64,000 nucleotides of DNA from a virus. The stretch is from positions 1 to 64,000 of IMG/VR virus record IMGVR_UViG_3300037246_002669; one strand, given 5' to 3'. The position numbers and the translations under genes were made by a program. Positions 49,775-59,480 of the stretch are shown here, piece by piece. Under the pieces are notes generated by a model that did not search any database, had not been told where the DNA came from, and worked only from the letters and a program-made list of their open reading frames with translations. Every line of letters begins with the position of its first letter. Position 1 is the stretch's first letter.

Positions 49775-50317
49775 CTACCCTCCGATTACCATAACGATCA
49801 CTGTAAACTCATCTTGCGATTTAGTTGAAATGGATAAAGAGTAGCGGGAGAAAGCGGCTTTATAATTTAAATCCAGTACTCCCAGGGCCGACTTGGAAGC
49901 AGTCACAGTGGTCCCTTCAGTGGCAATGGCCCCAAGGTTATCCCCGATCCATTCATAGTCTACAACCGACTTTATCGGTTTGGTAGCCGATACAGAATTA
50001 ACCCCGGAAGTAGTTGTAAACTGCAGTGTGTCATTGGAGGCAGCCAGTCCTCCCTCCCCCGTCACTCCACTCCCTTCGGAACGGATTGCACCCGGATCAG
50101 TGCTACTCACACTTGTCTTGATGACGATAGGCATATCTGCAGGGTATTTATATACACGAAAATACGCCTTCTCCCCGTAAAGGAATGTACTTTTTTCCTC
50201 TCCGTAGATTTCAATATGTTTTTCCGCGTCCAGTTCCACCACCAGTATTTGACCTTCTTCCAATGTTGTGGTACCGAACGTTACGACTATACTCTGTTTT
50301 GCCCCTATATCAACCAT
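49775..50317 (-). CDS. Distal tail protein with EWIG module
   Basis: A 180-residue beta-rich protein. N-terminal half: GTTTLEEGQILVVELDAEKHIEIYG and AYFRVYKYP; C-terminal half: VDYEWIGDNLG...LGVLDLNYKAAFSRYSLSI, the shared tail module. It overlaps the following gene's upstream neighbour by eight bases. Likely a tail-tip subunit; function otherwise unknown. Confidence 0.6.
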   Translation of the reverse strand: MVDIGAKQSIVVTFGTTTLEEGQILVVELDAEKHIEIYGEEKSTFLYGEKAYFRVYKYPADMPIVIKTSVSSTDPGAIRSEGSGVTGEGGLAASNDTLQFTTTSGVNSVSATKPIKSVVDYEWIGDNLGAIATEGTTVTASKSALGVLDLNYKAAFSRYSLSISTKSQDEFTVIVMVIGG

Positions 50318-50567
50318 CGATTATGACCTCCATTTTGGCATTTTGAGACGCCAAAGATAGCACATTAAGAATCACATTCTCGCCCCCCACAACCAGTGCA
50401 TAGGTAACTTCTGAATTAACTGAGATCTTCTCATAAGATCTCGCTATTGTCAAACTGGTTCCAGTACGAATCCTGTACCGAAGGTTTCCTATATCTCCCT
50501 CAACAACTCCAGTGTGTACTTGCCGACTGTTCGGGGAATCATTTACTAAGAAGTCTATACCTGCCAT
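50310..50567 (-). CDS. Small tail-region protein
   Basis: An 85-residue beta-rich protein (GIDFLVNDSPNSRQVHTGVVEGDIGNL; VTYALVVGGENVILNVLS). It overlaps both neighbours slightly, indicating translational coupling. Presumably a small tail or baseplate component. Family not recognised. Confidence 0.6.
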   Translation of the reverse strand: MAGIDFLVNDSPNSRQVHTGVVEGDIGNLRYRIRTGTSLTIARSYEKISVNSEVTYALVVGGENVILNVLSLASQNAKMEVIIDG

Positions 50568-52501
50568 TGTGTCACCTCCATAGTATGCAGTACTTTCGGT
50601 CCTGTTATCGCGACGACTACACTTTTTACCTGAAAGTTCCCCAATGCGGATATTTCGGCATCGTCTACGTGAACTATGTCCCCGTCCATTATTGAGATTT
50701 CGTAAGGGGCAGAAATAGATACAGTCTTCCGGTCATACCTGACAGTATCCAGGGCAGCAGTACCTGCAACCACTGCAATGGCTGGAGCGGCCAACAATTC
50801 ATCATGAAGGGGCGGAGCTGCCACATCCCCCGGGGGAATTGTAACATTCAGCGCCACATCTGTTTCTCCTGAAATACTCAATACTGCTAAAAGAACTTCC
50901 ACTGAATGACCCGTCAGGAGAAGGCGTTCGTACTCAGTGGTGTAAGTCAACTTGCACACTCCGTCTTGATTGTCAGGAATGGCGATTTCTCTACTGTTCA
51001 CATTAAAAACTGGTTGGCCGTACTGCTTACCGAACCACTCCACTCCCCCAGGTTCAAGAGTTTTTATCGGTCGGGTAGTTTCGCCAATGCCATTCCGGAC
51101 TATGACAGTCTCATCCTCAATTTCTTCGATGAGTCCGCTCCCGAGACCCTGAACTGTCCCATCGGTGACAAACTGCACCGGGCCTCCAGGTGGACGATTG
51201 CCTGCCCAATATAGGCGCACGTGCGTAGGTTCCCCCACATCAGGACTTTCTTCCTCTATTCGGTAATCTGGCAACTCAATCGCTGTTGTCTGACGAGATA
51301 CTTCAATCGTGTTTGCCCCTGTCCCTCTTTCGTAATCAGTGGACACAGTTATCATGTTGGATCTGTCATATCGGGCAACTGCAGCAGTCGTGGGAATATG
51401 GATGGGCCGGGCAGTAAATTTACTTCTCACAATTAAAGTGCCGTCTGGTTGTGAACGAACAACGGCACCAATGGCTTCCGCAATTTCTGAAATTCCGGCA
51501 AGTGGTTGCCCGTTATATGAATAAGTTTGAGGAAGTACCCAATCTTCGCAATCCCATACAATGACTACGGGGTCCATTCCCGAATTATCGTTCAACAGAG
51601 TGGTAGCCACTGCACTTGCGAGTGCGGGAACTTCCAATGCCAAGGCAATTTCTTCGCGGTAGGGAGCATCCCATAATGCAGACTTACTTCTTCCCCACAA
51701 ACTGAATAGATCCTCGGTACCATGTTGGTCTTCCAGTATGTAATCGTACACTTCCTCATTCAATATAATTTGGAGAGTATGCGCCCCCTCCGTAAGACTA
51801 CTTTTCCGGAACAGGTCACTGGAAATAGAAGCCAGTTCTATTTGATTGTGGATGTCGTCTTCGGTGAAGGACATGGACATGGATGTCACTTGATTTGTGA
51901 TGTCCCCTCCGTCCAGTAATATACTCCATGTAACATTCGGGGTAATAGGGATCACGTTTTGCAGGGCATTTATACTTCGCCGAGTACCTGAGATATAATC
52001 CACTAATGCCAGATCATTAAGATGACTGAATATGTTAGATATGGGATTGCCGGACATTGCATTCCTGAACTCATGGATACCCCCGACACCTTCTGATAGT
52101 GTCAGCAGCGAAGACTTCAGCCCGGTTAATTCCCCTGATAGGTTATTTGCAATAAATTGCAAATTTCCAATAGGATCTCCCTTCAGAAGAGAGGACATTA
52201 CCAGTTCAATTCCAGTAATGGCTTCCGATAGTTTATTAATGTGTACTTGTTGTCCGGAAAGATCTCCGGAAAGGGAACTTCTTATGACACGATCTCCGGA
52301 AACAGGATCGCCGTATAGTAGAGAATTGATCGCCTTGCGAAAACTACCAGTGGCCTCCAATAGACCAAGGGGGATAGATTGGTTCCCCTGCAATCCAAAT
52401 CCTACCATAATTACAGGGGAGCCACTGGTTCCTAAAGGTCGGAACACTATACGACTTCCCGTGTACTGTTCACCTGTATTGAATAAAAGTACAAGGGACA
52501 T
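50555..52501 (-). CDS. Large distal tail / baseplate protein
   Basis: A 648-residue protein. Residues about 35-185 hold a helical, repetitive leader of L-S-G-D/E-L-x-G-type segments (LSGDLSGQQVHINKLSEAI; LSGELTGLKSSLLTLSEGV). The middle (VTWSILLDGGDITNQVTSM...) resembles baseplate hub/tail-associated proteins. The C-terminal third has the shared module GVEWFGKQYGQ...DGVCKLTYTTEYERLLLTG. A dispersed palindrome lies inside the leader-coding region. Likely a baseplate hub or tail-tip protein that connects the tape measure end to the fibres. Confidence 0.65.
   Translation of the reverse strand: MSLVLLFNTGEQYTGSRIVFRPLGTSGSPVIMVGFGLQGNQSIPLGLLEATGSFRKAINSLLYGDPVSGDRVIRSSLSGDLSGQQVHINKLSEAITGIELVMSSLLKGDPIGNLQFIANNLSGELTGLKSSLLTLSEGVGGIHEFRNAMSGNPISNIFSHLNDLALVDYISGTRRSINALQNVIPITPNVTWSILLDGGDITNQVTSMSMSFTEDDIHNQIELASISSDLFRKSSLTEGAHTLQIILNEEVYDYILEDQHGTEDLFSLWGRSKSALWDAPYREEIALALEVPALASAVATTLLNDNSGMDPVVIVWDCEDWVLPQTYSYNGQPLAGISEIAEAIGAVVRSQPDGTLIVRSKFTARPIHIPTTAAVARYDRSNMITVSTDYERGTGANTIEVSRQTTAIELPDYRIEEESPDVGEPTHVRLYWAGNRPPGGPVQFVTDGTVQGLGSGLIEEIEDETVIVRNGIGETTRPIKTLEPGGVEWFGKQYGQPVFNVNSREIAIPDNQDGVCKLTYTTEYERLLLTGHSVEVLLAVLSISGETDVALNVTIPPGDVAAPPLHDELLAAPAIAVVAGTAALDTVRYDRKTVSISAPYEISIMDGDIVHVDDAEISALGNFQVKSVVVAITGPKVLHTMEVTQWQV
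52145..52164. promoter_or_regulatory. Dispersed 20-bp palindrome, copy 16
   Basis: Exact ATTTGCAA-TAAA-TTGCAAAT inside the coding sequence of the 648-residue tail protein, where it encodes N-L-Q-F-I-A-N. Confidence 0.85.
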
Positions 52502-52513
52502 ATTGAGTTCTCC

Positions 52514-53938
52514 TTACTCTGCGTACCATCCAGCTACGGTCAAGTTGTCAGGTTCGGCACCTGTGCCTGCAGGGACATCTTCCTTCCACCAAATAGGCAA
52601 GGCTGCAGGACTGGTGGTGAATGTCACGGTATCACCTTCAAGCCACGTTCCACCCCATACTGCAGAAAGTACTGTGAAATATGGGGTTCCTGATTCGGGA
52701 TTATTGGGAGCGAAATTGGAGCCGGTACTTCCAGACCCCACACTTCCTGATTTGATGCCAGCACATGAGAAGGTACTACCCGTCAGAAAAGTGAGCGTGA
52801 AATCATCCTGTTCCGTTCCCTTGTTACTCAGCGTCAAGGGATTCGTGGTATCGTCGAAAGTTCCGGAGGCAGAAGTCACTACCCCGGAGGTTACTTCCGG
52901 AGACAACTCCGCCTGGGAGACACATCCAGCAACAAAGGTGTCCGCGATGTCGTAACTGCCAGCTACCTGTGCGGCCAGTTCCACGATGACATCATTGGTG
53001 GCAGGAGTGTACAGAAAGCAGTTCTCACGATATGTGACCACTACATCCGAGGCACTGTCGGGAGCGGCCAGCCAATTGATATCGACGGTCCATACTCCTG
53101 TCGCCATATTCAACTGTCCTGCATCACAGTATCCGGAGCACAACCCGTTGTGATCCACGTTCACGGTTTTCTCCACCGCCCCGATAGTGGCAGTAACAAC
53201 CGGGAGACTCCCTTCCTGCGTGCATACTCCGTTGGTCACATTGGCCAAGGTGGTTAGCGGAAGGTTTGTGGTGGCACCATTTCCAGTGGCAATCACTTCT
53301 CCAACGGTTTCCTTTTCCGCCAACTGAATCCACTCCTCGTCGGCGGAAGCATGAAAAGTCATCACCATATCGTTCCCGATATAAATACCGTTGGGATAAG
53401 TGATATCGTCCGTCTGCGCAATTTTGAGCCATGTGTCCACGGTGTACTGTACTGAATCTCCTGCTCGCACACCGGAATCGATAGTCTGTCCCGTCAAAAA
53501 CTTGTTACTGAGATGGACGATGCCTCCATTGGTAAATTCCGCATCGTTATTTTCCATAGTAAGGGAAAGGGAGGACTCCCCTCCCTCTAAGGCAACTTTT
53601 AAAATGCCTGTCCCTACCCATGTATAGTTCCCGGTGGCCAAATCTGCCTGGGTGTCCGTATGGGTGCCCCTTGCCTGCAGAAAGGAGTCCCCGCCGTTGG
53701 ACTTCATTTCCTGAAAGTACAGAGGATCATAAGCGGGGTCGTCATCTGCATTTTCATTTGTCATAAATTCCTTGCGATAGCGGTCGAGCCCGGCGATTCG
53801 CTGTGCTTTGGATACTCTCGGAAACAAGGAATGCCGAGCACCGGATATAACTTCCGATCGTGATTTTCTCCCGCCATTTGAAGCGGAATCCGTGACCACT
53901 TCTGACTTGTAAAATTTGATGTCACTCGCAGTTAACAT
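52514..53938 (-). CDS. Tail protein, beta-rich
   Basis: A 474-residue protein starting at ATG after GGAGG. N-terminal part (MLTASDIKFYKSEVVTDSASNGGRKS...) is typical of phage tail subunits with a structured head; the rest is beta-rich (VTDTWLKIAQTDDITYPNGIYIGNDMVM-type strands; repeated DVVVTY, TVTFTT segments). The start IKFYKS-x-x-x-x-D-x-x-x-NGG is a pattern I associate with phage tail proteins, without a certain function. Placed between the tape measure side and the baseplate. Confidence 0.65.
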   Translation of the reverse strand: MLTASDIKFYKSEVVTDSASNGGRKSRSEVISGARHSLFPRVSKAQRIAGLDRYRKEFMTNENADDDPAYDPLYFQEMKSNGGDSFLQARGTHTDTQADLATGNYTWVGTGILKVALEGGESSLSLTMENNDAEFTNGGIVHLSNKFLTGQTIDSGVRAGDSVQYTVDTWLKIAQTDDITYPNGIYIGNDMVMTFHASADEEWIQLAEKETVGEVIATGNGATTNLPLTTLANVTNGVCTQEGSLPVVTATIGAVEKTVNVDHNGLCSGYCDAGQLNMATGVWTVDINWLAAPDSASDVVVTYRENCFLYTPATNDVIVELAAQVAGSYDIADTFVAGCVSQAELSPEVTSGVVTSASGTFDDTTNPLTLSNKGTEQDDFTLTFLTGSTFSCAGIKSGSVGSGSTGSNFAPNNPESGTPYFTVLSAVWGGTWLEGDTVTFTTSPAALPIWWKEDVPAGTGAEPDNLTVAGWYAE

Positions 53939-53940
53939 CG

Positions 53941-54318
53941 TTAAACCTCCATGAGTTTGAGCCATACGTTATTGTAATTATCCGTACCCTCCGGGTTTGG
54001 GCGACCTACGACCGGATCTGCTTCGATCACAGGATGGTTTTCATGCCGAAATCTCACAGTGTAGGTTGTACCTTCATAAACTAATGAGTAGACCGCACGG
54101 GCAACACTGGCAAGTGCCCATAAACTGTCGAGAGTAGATTTGTCAATCCATCCACTGTCATTTCCTCCCAAAAGATCAATAAGAGTACCGCCCACGGAAC
54201 TCTGTTCCCATATAATCGGAGTACCATCCATCGCGGTCTCCGTTACTGCCTTTACCGGGGCAGCGCCCGTAACTGATCGGATCAGATCCGGCAGGGTTAT
54301 TCCTTCCAGTGCTATCAT
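53941..54318 (-). CDS. Minor tail protein
   Basis: A 125-residue protein encoded directly after the tape measure (4-bp ATGA overlap). The C-terminal half (LVYEGTTYTVRFRHENHPVIEADPV) resembles distal-tail-type beta folds. By position, it is a minor tail or distal tail (Dit-like) subunit that caps the tube. No catalytic motif. Confidence 0.6.
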   Translation of the reverse strand: MIALEGITLPDLIRSVTGAAPVKAVTETAMDGTPIIWEQSSVGGTLIDLLGGNDSGWIDKSTLDSLWALASVARAVYSLVYEGTTYTVRFRHENHPVIEADPVVGRPNPEGTDNYNNVWLKLMEV

Positions 54319-57300
54319 CTTTTCCTCCCATTTGCCAGCCCTTTCCGTTTTAGGGCAATTCCCAGTGCTGATAATACATCAGTGTTACCTGCTACTGGAT
54401 ATTCGTTTCCGTCCACATGCAGTTTCATTATCCCCATGTTTTGCAGTTCAGGAATCTCCACAGAAGTGGCACGATTAGAAGTCGGGGCCATTGCCAGTGC
54501 GGGTACTTTAACGTCCGGAATATTAAAGGCAGGAGTAAGGGGACCTCCTTCTCGTAATTTCATTATTCCTGGAAATTGACTTGCAGATACGGCCATCCTG
54601 TTGAGCATGTCAAAGAATCCCATACCGTATCGTCTAACAGCTTCTTTCCGAATCATGAACTCCCCGGATTCCCCAAGAAACGGAATCTTGTCGCCCCCGC
54701 CATAGCCGCCCCCGGTCTTTCCTCCTCCGGTAATGTCCCGCCCTGTGGAAAGTGGTCCACCAGTTTTCAAGCCGGTAGGTTTACCTGTTGTCTTGTACCT
54801 TGTGGTGATAGTGATGGTTTTACTCCGCAGTCCGTCAATTTCTCGTTTCAACTTTCTCAGGGTAGTTAGAATATTGGAAGGAGTCAGAACCACCCTGACA
54901 CGAGAAGTACTATTTTGAGGGAGAGCGCGAATCAGTTTCTTCAACTCCTTAACTTTTTCAGAACCGGTGGTCTCTGCAACAACGTCAATAGACCTGTCCA
55001 TAACGGACAGGATAAGTTCCTGCAGGTACTCTACATCGTCATCTCCTCGCACGTTAGCAACTACGGCAATTTCCTTTCCATCCGGAAGATCATCTATAAG
55101 GGTTTTCGCCTGTTTGAGATCATCTTCACCGTCCACCCTGATATCGACAGCAACTTCTGCATCTTCGATATCGTCGAGTTGGTTCGCCACTTCCTTAAGA
55201 GTCTTTGTAACCTCCCTTCCGTCCACATTAATTTTCAGTTTCTCGCCGGTCACGCTATCGGTGAATTCTTTATATTTTCCCTTAATCTCATCAAGTTTTT
55301 CGATAAGAGGTTTCTCGGAAGAGGCAGTGCCAGTAAATTCAATAACTGCCTTTAGATCTTTTTCCTCCAGGGACTTGTGAAGTGCAGTGATCTCACTCAT
55401 GGCCTTTTCGAAATCTTCTATGGAAACCCGGACCTCCACATCGCTGAGTTTCTTCGACATCTCATCCCATTTGGCCATGATTTTATTGGCGGCAGATTCA
55501 AAAGCCTCCGCGCCTTCTTCTGCGGCTTTCTTCTGCGGTTGCAGTACATTGACAAGGATCTCTTCCCGAAGAACTTTGTACTGTCTGATTGCTTTCTCGT
55601 TGTTGATTTCCAGAGGCACGACAACGGTATCTGTGCCTTCTTTGATTTCCGTTGCCTGTTGCATGATCAGGTTCTGGACTTTGTTGTAGTACTGTTGGGC
55701 AATTTGGAAATCTTTAGCAGCCGCAAGTTTACGGGCCTGAGTAGTAAGACGGGCGATCTCTTTTTCCCTACTTGCATACTGTTCTACATCGGTCATGGTA
55801 CGGCGTTTGTATTCCTGGATGGAAGTTTCCGTTGATAGGTTGAAGGAAGCAATAACCTCGCCAAGTTTCTCGGCTACCTTTTTGTAATTCTCGGCAGCCT
55901 TCATCGCCTCTTTGTAGGATTTAACAGCTTGCTTTTCGAATGACTTCAACCCTTCTTCCACATTCATCAGCGGTTTGTTCAGGTCACCTACTGCACCACC
56001 CGCCTTCTCCACTTCTTTTTGCATTTCGATGAAAGCTCTTCTCAGCGGATCTGCCAAATCTGCCAAACCAGGGAAGGCGGAAACCAGTTGGATAAAGTCC
56101 TCAACGTTGTCAGTGAGATCTATGTTCCCAATTTTTACTCCCTGTTTTACAAAGTCTTCTGCAAAACGATTTATGGCAGCCTGTGCAGCTTCGGGTCGGT
56201 TGTTGAATTCGTCCCAGTAAGCAGAGATTTCACCCTTGGAACCCATGATCTGCAATTTTACCTGCGCAAGTTTGTCTCCCAACGTACCTACGGTCTTGCC
56301 GGTTCTCGTACCACTCTCCGATACTTCCCGCAACTTTTCTGCCAGTAACTCAGCAGCAGCCGCGCCTTCTTGGAACTGTACTCTACCAAGAACAGTTTCA
56401 TACTCTTCAAGGGCCTTTCCCCCATCTTTCAATTCCCCGGTAATACTGTTGATGGATGCCGCAGCGTTACTTGCAGCAACTCCAAGTGATCCTTCGGTAG
56501 TATCGGCCACCGCTATCAAATTATCACGAAGTTTTAATGCAGTGGTCCCGAATAGGACATTGTTGCCTCTCGCGATGTCAAGGGCTTTTGTGAAGGAAAG
56601 AAAAGCATCAGCAGCATCTCTCGTTTTTGCAGCCACTTTACCTTGTACTTCAATCTGTTCATCGGTACTTTTACCCAAAATGGCAAAAGCAGCAACCACT
56701 ACGCCGACTGCGGCAGCAATGGCGAAAAATGGGTGAGCGATTATCAATGCCCACAGGCCAGCCAAAGCAGTCTTTACCACCGCAACTGCTCCAAGAGCGA
56801 AAGCTATCAATTTCGCCTTTAGAGCACCTATCACTAAGCCGAATGCCTGAAACATACCGGCTCCTTGAATCAGGAAAGTGAATCCCATTTCTGCTACAAG
56901 GAAAGCAAATGCCTTCTGCAGACTACCCACTGCGAGTGCCACAGTTCCAATGGATATCACAAGCAATCCCAGTCCCCCAATGAGTCCGGTTATAAGTCCC
57001 GCGATCAATGGAAACTCATTTGCCAAATCAGCCAGGAGGGACAAGAAATTTGAAATGGTGTTCATGACTTTCGATAAAACTCCGAGCAGGGGTTTACCCA
57101 AGGCAGTCAGTAACCCGTCCAGTGCTGACTGAAACAGCGTGAAAGATCCAATCAGGTTATCTTCCATCACCATTGCCATGGTCTTCGCAGCACCGGCTGA
57201 AACATGATTTGCCACAGTGAGTTCTGTCAACTTCTCGATAGAGACTGACATTGCAAGAGCACCAGCGGCGGCAGTACGGCGGAAAATGGCAGCAGCAGAT

Positions 57301-58184
57301 GCCAAGTCCAGGTTGGCATCTCCGAGTCTTCTCATCGTCTCAGTGAGATTTATAGATCCATCTGCATTTTTGGCAACGGTCACTCCCAGTTTATCCATCG
57401 CCTCTCTTGCTTTTTTGGTGGGATCGGATAGTGATATCATGATACCACGTAACTGAGTTCCTGCAGAACTTGCTTGAATACCGTTGTCACCCAGAATACC
57501 AATGGCGGCGGCAACTTCCTCCAGTGGTACTTTAGCGGCAGCAGCAGCCGGTCCTACGTAAACCATTGCTTCTGCCATTTGAGTGATATCAGTATTTGCG
57601 CTTGAAGCAGTGTTTGCAAGTACATCTACGACATGCCCCAACTCCTCCACTGGGAGTCGCATTGCTGACAAGATATTTGAGGCAATATCTGCAGCGGACG
57701 CAAGATCAAGGCCACCTGCGGCTGCAAGTTCCAGGGAAGGACCAATGGTCTTTATAACTTCATTGGCCGTAAATCCTGCCTGTCCGAGAAATCGCATACC
57801 ATCTGCTGCTTCGGACGCGGAAAACTTTGTGGTCCTTCCAAGTTCTGCGGCTTTTTTGGATAGGGCATCAAATTCACGTTCAGCATCGGTGGTTACTGCC
57901 AGCACTCCTGACATTGACTTTTCGAAGGTGGCTGCGGCTTTAATGGGGAAAAATGCTGCGGTGGCAAGTCCGGCTCCTACAGCCACGAGGTTTCTGCCCA
58001 TCGTGAGCAAATTATCACCGGACTGCCTTAATTCGTCTATCTTCTTTTTTGCTTTGGCTGAAGAATCCCCAAAACCATCCATTCCCTTCTGAAGACCGGT
58101 GATCCTTTTCCGCAACAACTGAAGGGAACGTTCGGCTTTATCTTGCGCCGTAATAAGAAGTTCTAACTTTGCTTGAACTGTCAT
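54315..58184 (-). CDS. Tail tape measure protein
   Basis: A 1289-residue protein, the longest gene in the window. Residues about 90-350 match the TP901-type tape-measure core: FEKSMSGVLAVTTD, ELGRTTKFSASEAADGMRFLGQAGFT and AADIASNILSAM. Hydrophobic helices lie at about 390-425 and 460-515 (GLITGLIGGLGLLVISIGTV and ALIIAHPFFAIAAAVGVVV). The C-terminal half is coiled-coil rich, ending in a basic, Gly-rich part. By the usual scaling of about 1.5 angstrom per residue, the tail would be long (near 190 nm), an inference only. The ATG lies within the frameshifted chaperone reading frame. Confidence 0.92.
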   Translation of the reverse strand: MTVQAKLELLITAQDKAERSLQLLRKRITGLQKGMDGFGDSSAKAKKKIDELRQSGDNLLTMGRNLVAVGAGLATAAFFPIKAAATFEKSMSGVLAVTTDAEREFDALSKKAAELGRTTKFSASEAADGMRFLGQAGFTANEVIKTIGPSLELAAAGGLDLASAADIASNILSAMRLPVEELGHVVDVLANTASSANTDITQMAEAMVYVGPAAAAAKVPLEEVAAAIGILGDNGIQASSAGTQLRGIMISLSDPTKKAREAMDKLGVTVAKNADGSINLTETMRRLGDANLDLASAAAIFRRTAAAGALAMSVSIEKLTELTVANHVSAGAAKTMAMVMEDNLIGSFTLFQSALDGLLTALGKPLLGVLSKVMNTISNFLSLLADLANEFPLIAGLITGLIGGLGLLVISIGTVALAVGSLQKAFAFLVAEMGFTFLIQGAGMFQAFGLVIGALKAKLIAFALGAVAVVKTALAGLWALIIAHPFFAIAAAVGVVVAAFAILGKSTDEQIEVQGKVAAKTRDAADAFLSFTKALDIARGNNVLFGTTALKLRDNLIAVADTTEGSLGVAASNAAASINSITGELKDGGKALEEYETVLGRVQFQEGAAAAELLAEKLREVSESGTRTGKTVGTLGDKLAQVKLQIMGSKGEISAYWDEFNNRPEAAQAAINRFAEDFVKQGVKIGNIDLTDNVEDFIQLVSAFPGLADLADPLRRAFIEMQKEVEKAGGAVGDLNKPLMNVEEGLKSFEKQAVKSYKEAMKAAENYKKVAEKLGEVIASFNLSTETSIQEYKRRTMTDVEQYASREKEIARLTTQARKLAAAKDFQIAQQYYNKVQNLIMQQATEIKEGTDTVVVPLEINNEKAIRQYKVLREEILVNVLQPQKKAAEEGAEAFESAANKIMAKWDEMSKKLSDVEVRVSIEDFEKAMSEITALHKSLEEKDLKAVIEFTGTASSEKPLIEKLDEIKGKYKEFTDSVTGEKLKINVDGREVTKTLKEVANQLDDIEDAEVAVDIRVDGEDDLKQAKTLIDDLPDGKEIAVVANVRGDDDVEYLQELILSVMDRSIDVVAETTGSEKVKELKKLIRALPQNSTSRVRVVLTPSNILTTLRKLKREIDGLRSKTITITTRYKTTGKPTGLKTGGPLSTGRDITGGGKTGGGYGGGDKIPFLGESGEFMIRKEAVRRYGMGFFDMLNRMAVSASQFPGIMKLREGGPLTPAFNIPDVKVPALAMAPTSNRATSVEIPELQNMGIMKLHVDGNEYPVAGNTDVLSALGIALKRKGLANGRKR

Positions 58185-58778
58185 TTTTGGCCTGTCCTTT
58201 GTCTTCGGCGACTTTATTAGCGGTGATAATCCGGGAGGATGTCAAGTGCACGAAAAGAACAAGTTGAGGAAGACTGTACTCCCGGATATCAGACAGGAAG
58301 TGGCCGTTCGAAATAAGGAACTCTATACTTTCGGCAATTCCCCATTCGAACCCTTTGTTCCTGTTTTGCTTGCCGTCTTTTTTATGTCTTTGGTTGCGTT
58401 GTCGACCCTGACCGTGAGATCTTCCACTACCGTCTCGATCAGGGTTGTCCAGTTTTTTATTGTTTCGTCCGTCAAGTTCATGGAAAGAAACATCTGGAAG
58501 AACTTCGGCGCATCCGTAAAACTGATGTTCTCCACGGGATAGTCAGTGCAAAAAGGCAGAATTTCCAGGAAGGAGGCAAGTCCCTTCTGAATCATCTTAT
58601 CAAGGCCCAGTCCCTGTTTCCGCAACTCCCACAATTCCTTCATCTGTGGGATCAGAGGAGCGACATGGATCAACTTTAGGGTATGCATGGTGACTTCGGT
58701 GCCATCGGCTGCGGTAAACTGGTGATCGACCGCCAGTAGAGTGGAGAGTACTGCAGTATCCTTCTTCTGGTCAGACAT
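58138..58778 (-). CDS. Tail assembly chaperone, -1 frameshift fusion (G-T type)
   Basis: The chaperone frame contains A-AAA-AAG (58383-58377) in the correct phase for -1 slippage. After it the -1 frame stays open for 79 codons: ...ESIEFLISNGHFLSDIREYSLPQLVLFVHL... to a TAA at 58138-58140, overlapping the tape-measure start by 47 bases. The fusion would be about 213 residues: the first 134 of the short form plus 79 new ones. This matches lambda gpG/gpGT, where a few per cent of ribosomes shift. The extension has no start codon of its own. Confidence 0.8.
58323..58778 (-). CDS. Tail assembly chaperone, short form (G type)
   Basis: A 151-residue protein encoded between tail tube and tape measure, the fixed place of the lambda gpG-like chaperone. 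N-terminal part is beta-rich (FTAADGTEVTMHTLKLIHV), the rest helical; the last 20 residues are Lys/Thr/Gly-rich. It would coat the tape measure during tail assembly. See the -1 frameshift product on the same DNA. Confidence 0.8.
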   Translation of the reverse strand: MSDQKKDTAVLSTLLAVDHQFTAADGTEVTMHTLKLIHVAPLIPQMKELWELRKQGLGLDKMIQKGLASFLEILPFCTDYPVENISFTDAPKFFQMFLSMNLTDETIKNWTTLIETVVEDLTVRVDNATKDIKKTASKTGTKGSNGELPKV

Positions 58779-58804
58779 ATTATGGAACCTCCATTATTAG
58801 CATT

Positions 58805-58820
58805 CTACATTTGCATGTAG
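58805..58820 (-). other. Small stem-loop between tail tube and chaperone
   Basis: Perfect hairpin CTACAT (58805-58810) / ATGTAG (58815-58820) with a four-base loop (TTGC). No T-run. It may set the expression ratio between the abundant tail tube and the scarce chaperone. Confidence 0.4.
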
Positions 58821-58854
58821 TGCATAAGTTAATGTTACTCAAAGACTGCAAAAA

Positions 58855-59463
58855 CTATGTGGTAGTCGTCGTGGTCGGTGTCGCAGTAGTCGTCGTGGTC
58901 GGTGTCGCAGTAGTCGTCGTGGTCGCATCAGGGTCCACTAAGGTCACGTCAAAGTACGGAGATGTGGGATGGTTGGTGAGATCGGCCAGACCTGAACCAC
59001 TGAATCCCATTTCTGACCACTCATCACTGATAAGTGACAGACTGCCATCTGGAGACAGTTTGACTCTCCATAAAGCCCATATTTCATTGAGACCTTCAGC
59101 GTTATCGGAAGTAAATCTGACAGCATACTCCGCCGCAAGATTCGTGTTCGCGGAGATAACATTCCCGACGATTGTCCCCTTCAGAAACATGGCAAGGTTG
59201 TAGAGGGACTTCTCGTCCAGGGTAAGAGCGAGGTCATATCCGGACTCGATAATCACTGTCTTATCCAGGAGACGGGTGCCGGAACGTGTTGTGAAGTGTT
59301 CCTTTATCTCCTCCGTGACGGTGACGGTAAAATCTGTCACATTACCCACATCCGTAAATTCTGCGGGATATGCTGGAGGCGTGGTTCCATCCCACTCGCC
59401 TATTTCCACCACTCCTCGTCCGAGGGCATAAAGTGCGGTTGATGGACTTGCGGGTATAGCCAT
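58855..59463 (-). CDS. Major tail tube protein with threonine-run tail
   Basis: A 202-residue protein in the position of the tail tube gene, upstream of the chaperone. It starts MAIPASPSTALYALGRGVVEIGEW and has the layout of siphovirus tube proteins (VGNVTDFTVTVTEEIKEHFTTRSG; GYDLALTLDEKSLYNLAMFLKG). The last 25 residues are threonine runs separated by ATP (ATTTTTATPTTTTT...), ending in six Thr. Such a C-terminus on the tube subunit would be repeated hundreds of times along the tail. Confidence 0.82.
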   Translation of the reverse strand: MAIPASPSTALYALGRGVVEIGEWDGTTPPAYPAEFTDVGNVTDFTVTVTEEIKEHFTTRSGTRLLDKTVIIESGYDLALTLDEKSLYNLAMFLKGTIVGNVISANTNLAAEYAVRFTSDNAEGLNEIWALWRVKLSPDGSLSLISDEWSEMGFSGSGLADLTNHPTSPYFDVTLVDPDATTTTTATPTTTTTATPTTTTTT

Positions 59464-59480
59464 ATCTAAACTCCTTTCCT

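Noticed and set aside
58204-58255. TTGACA-containing promoter just upstream of the tape measure gene
   Set aside because: The nearest -10-like element is 20 bases away, and the DNA is the frameshift coding region of the chaperone.
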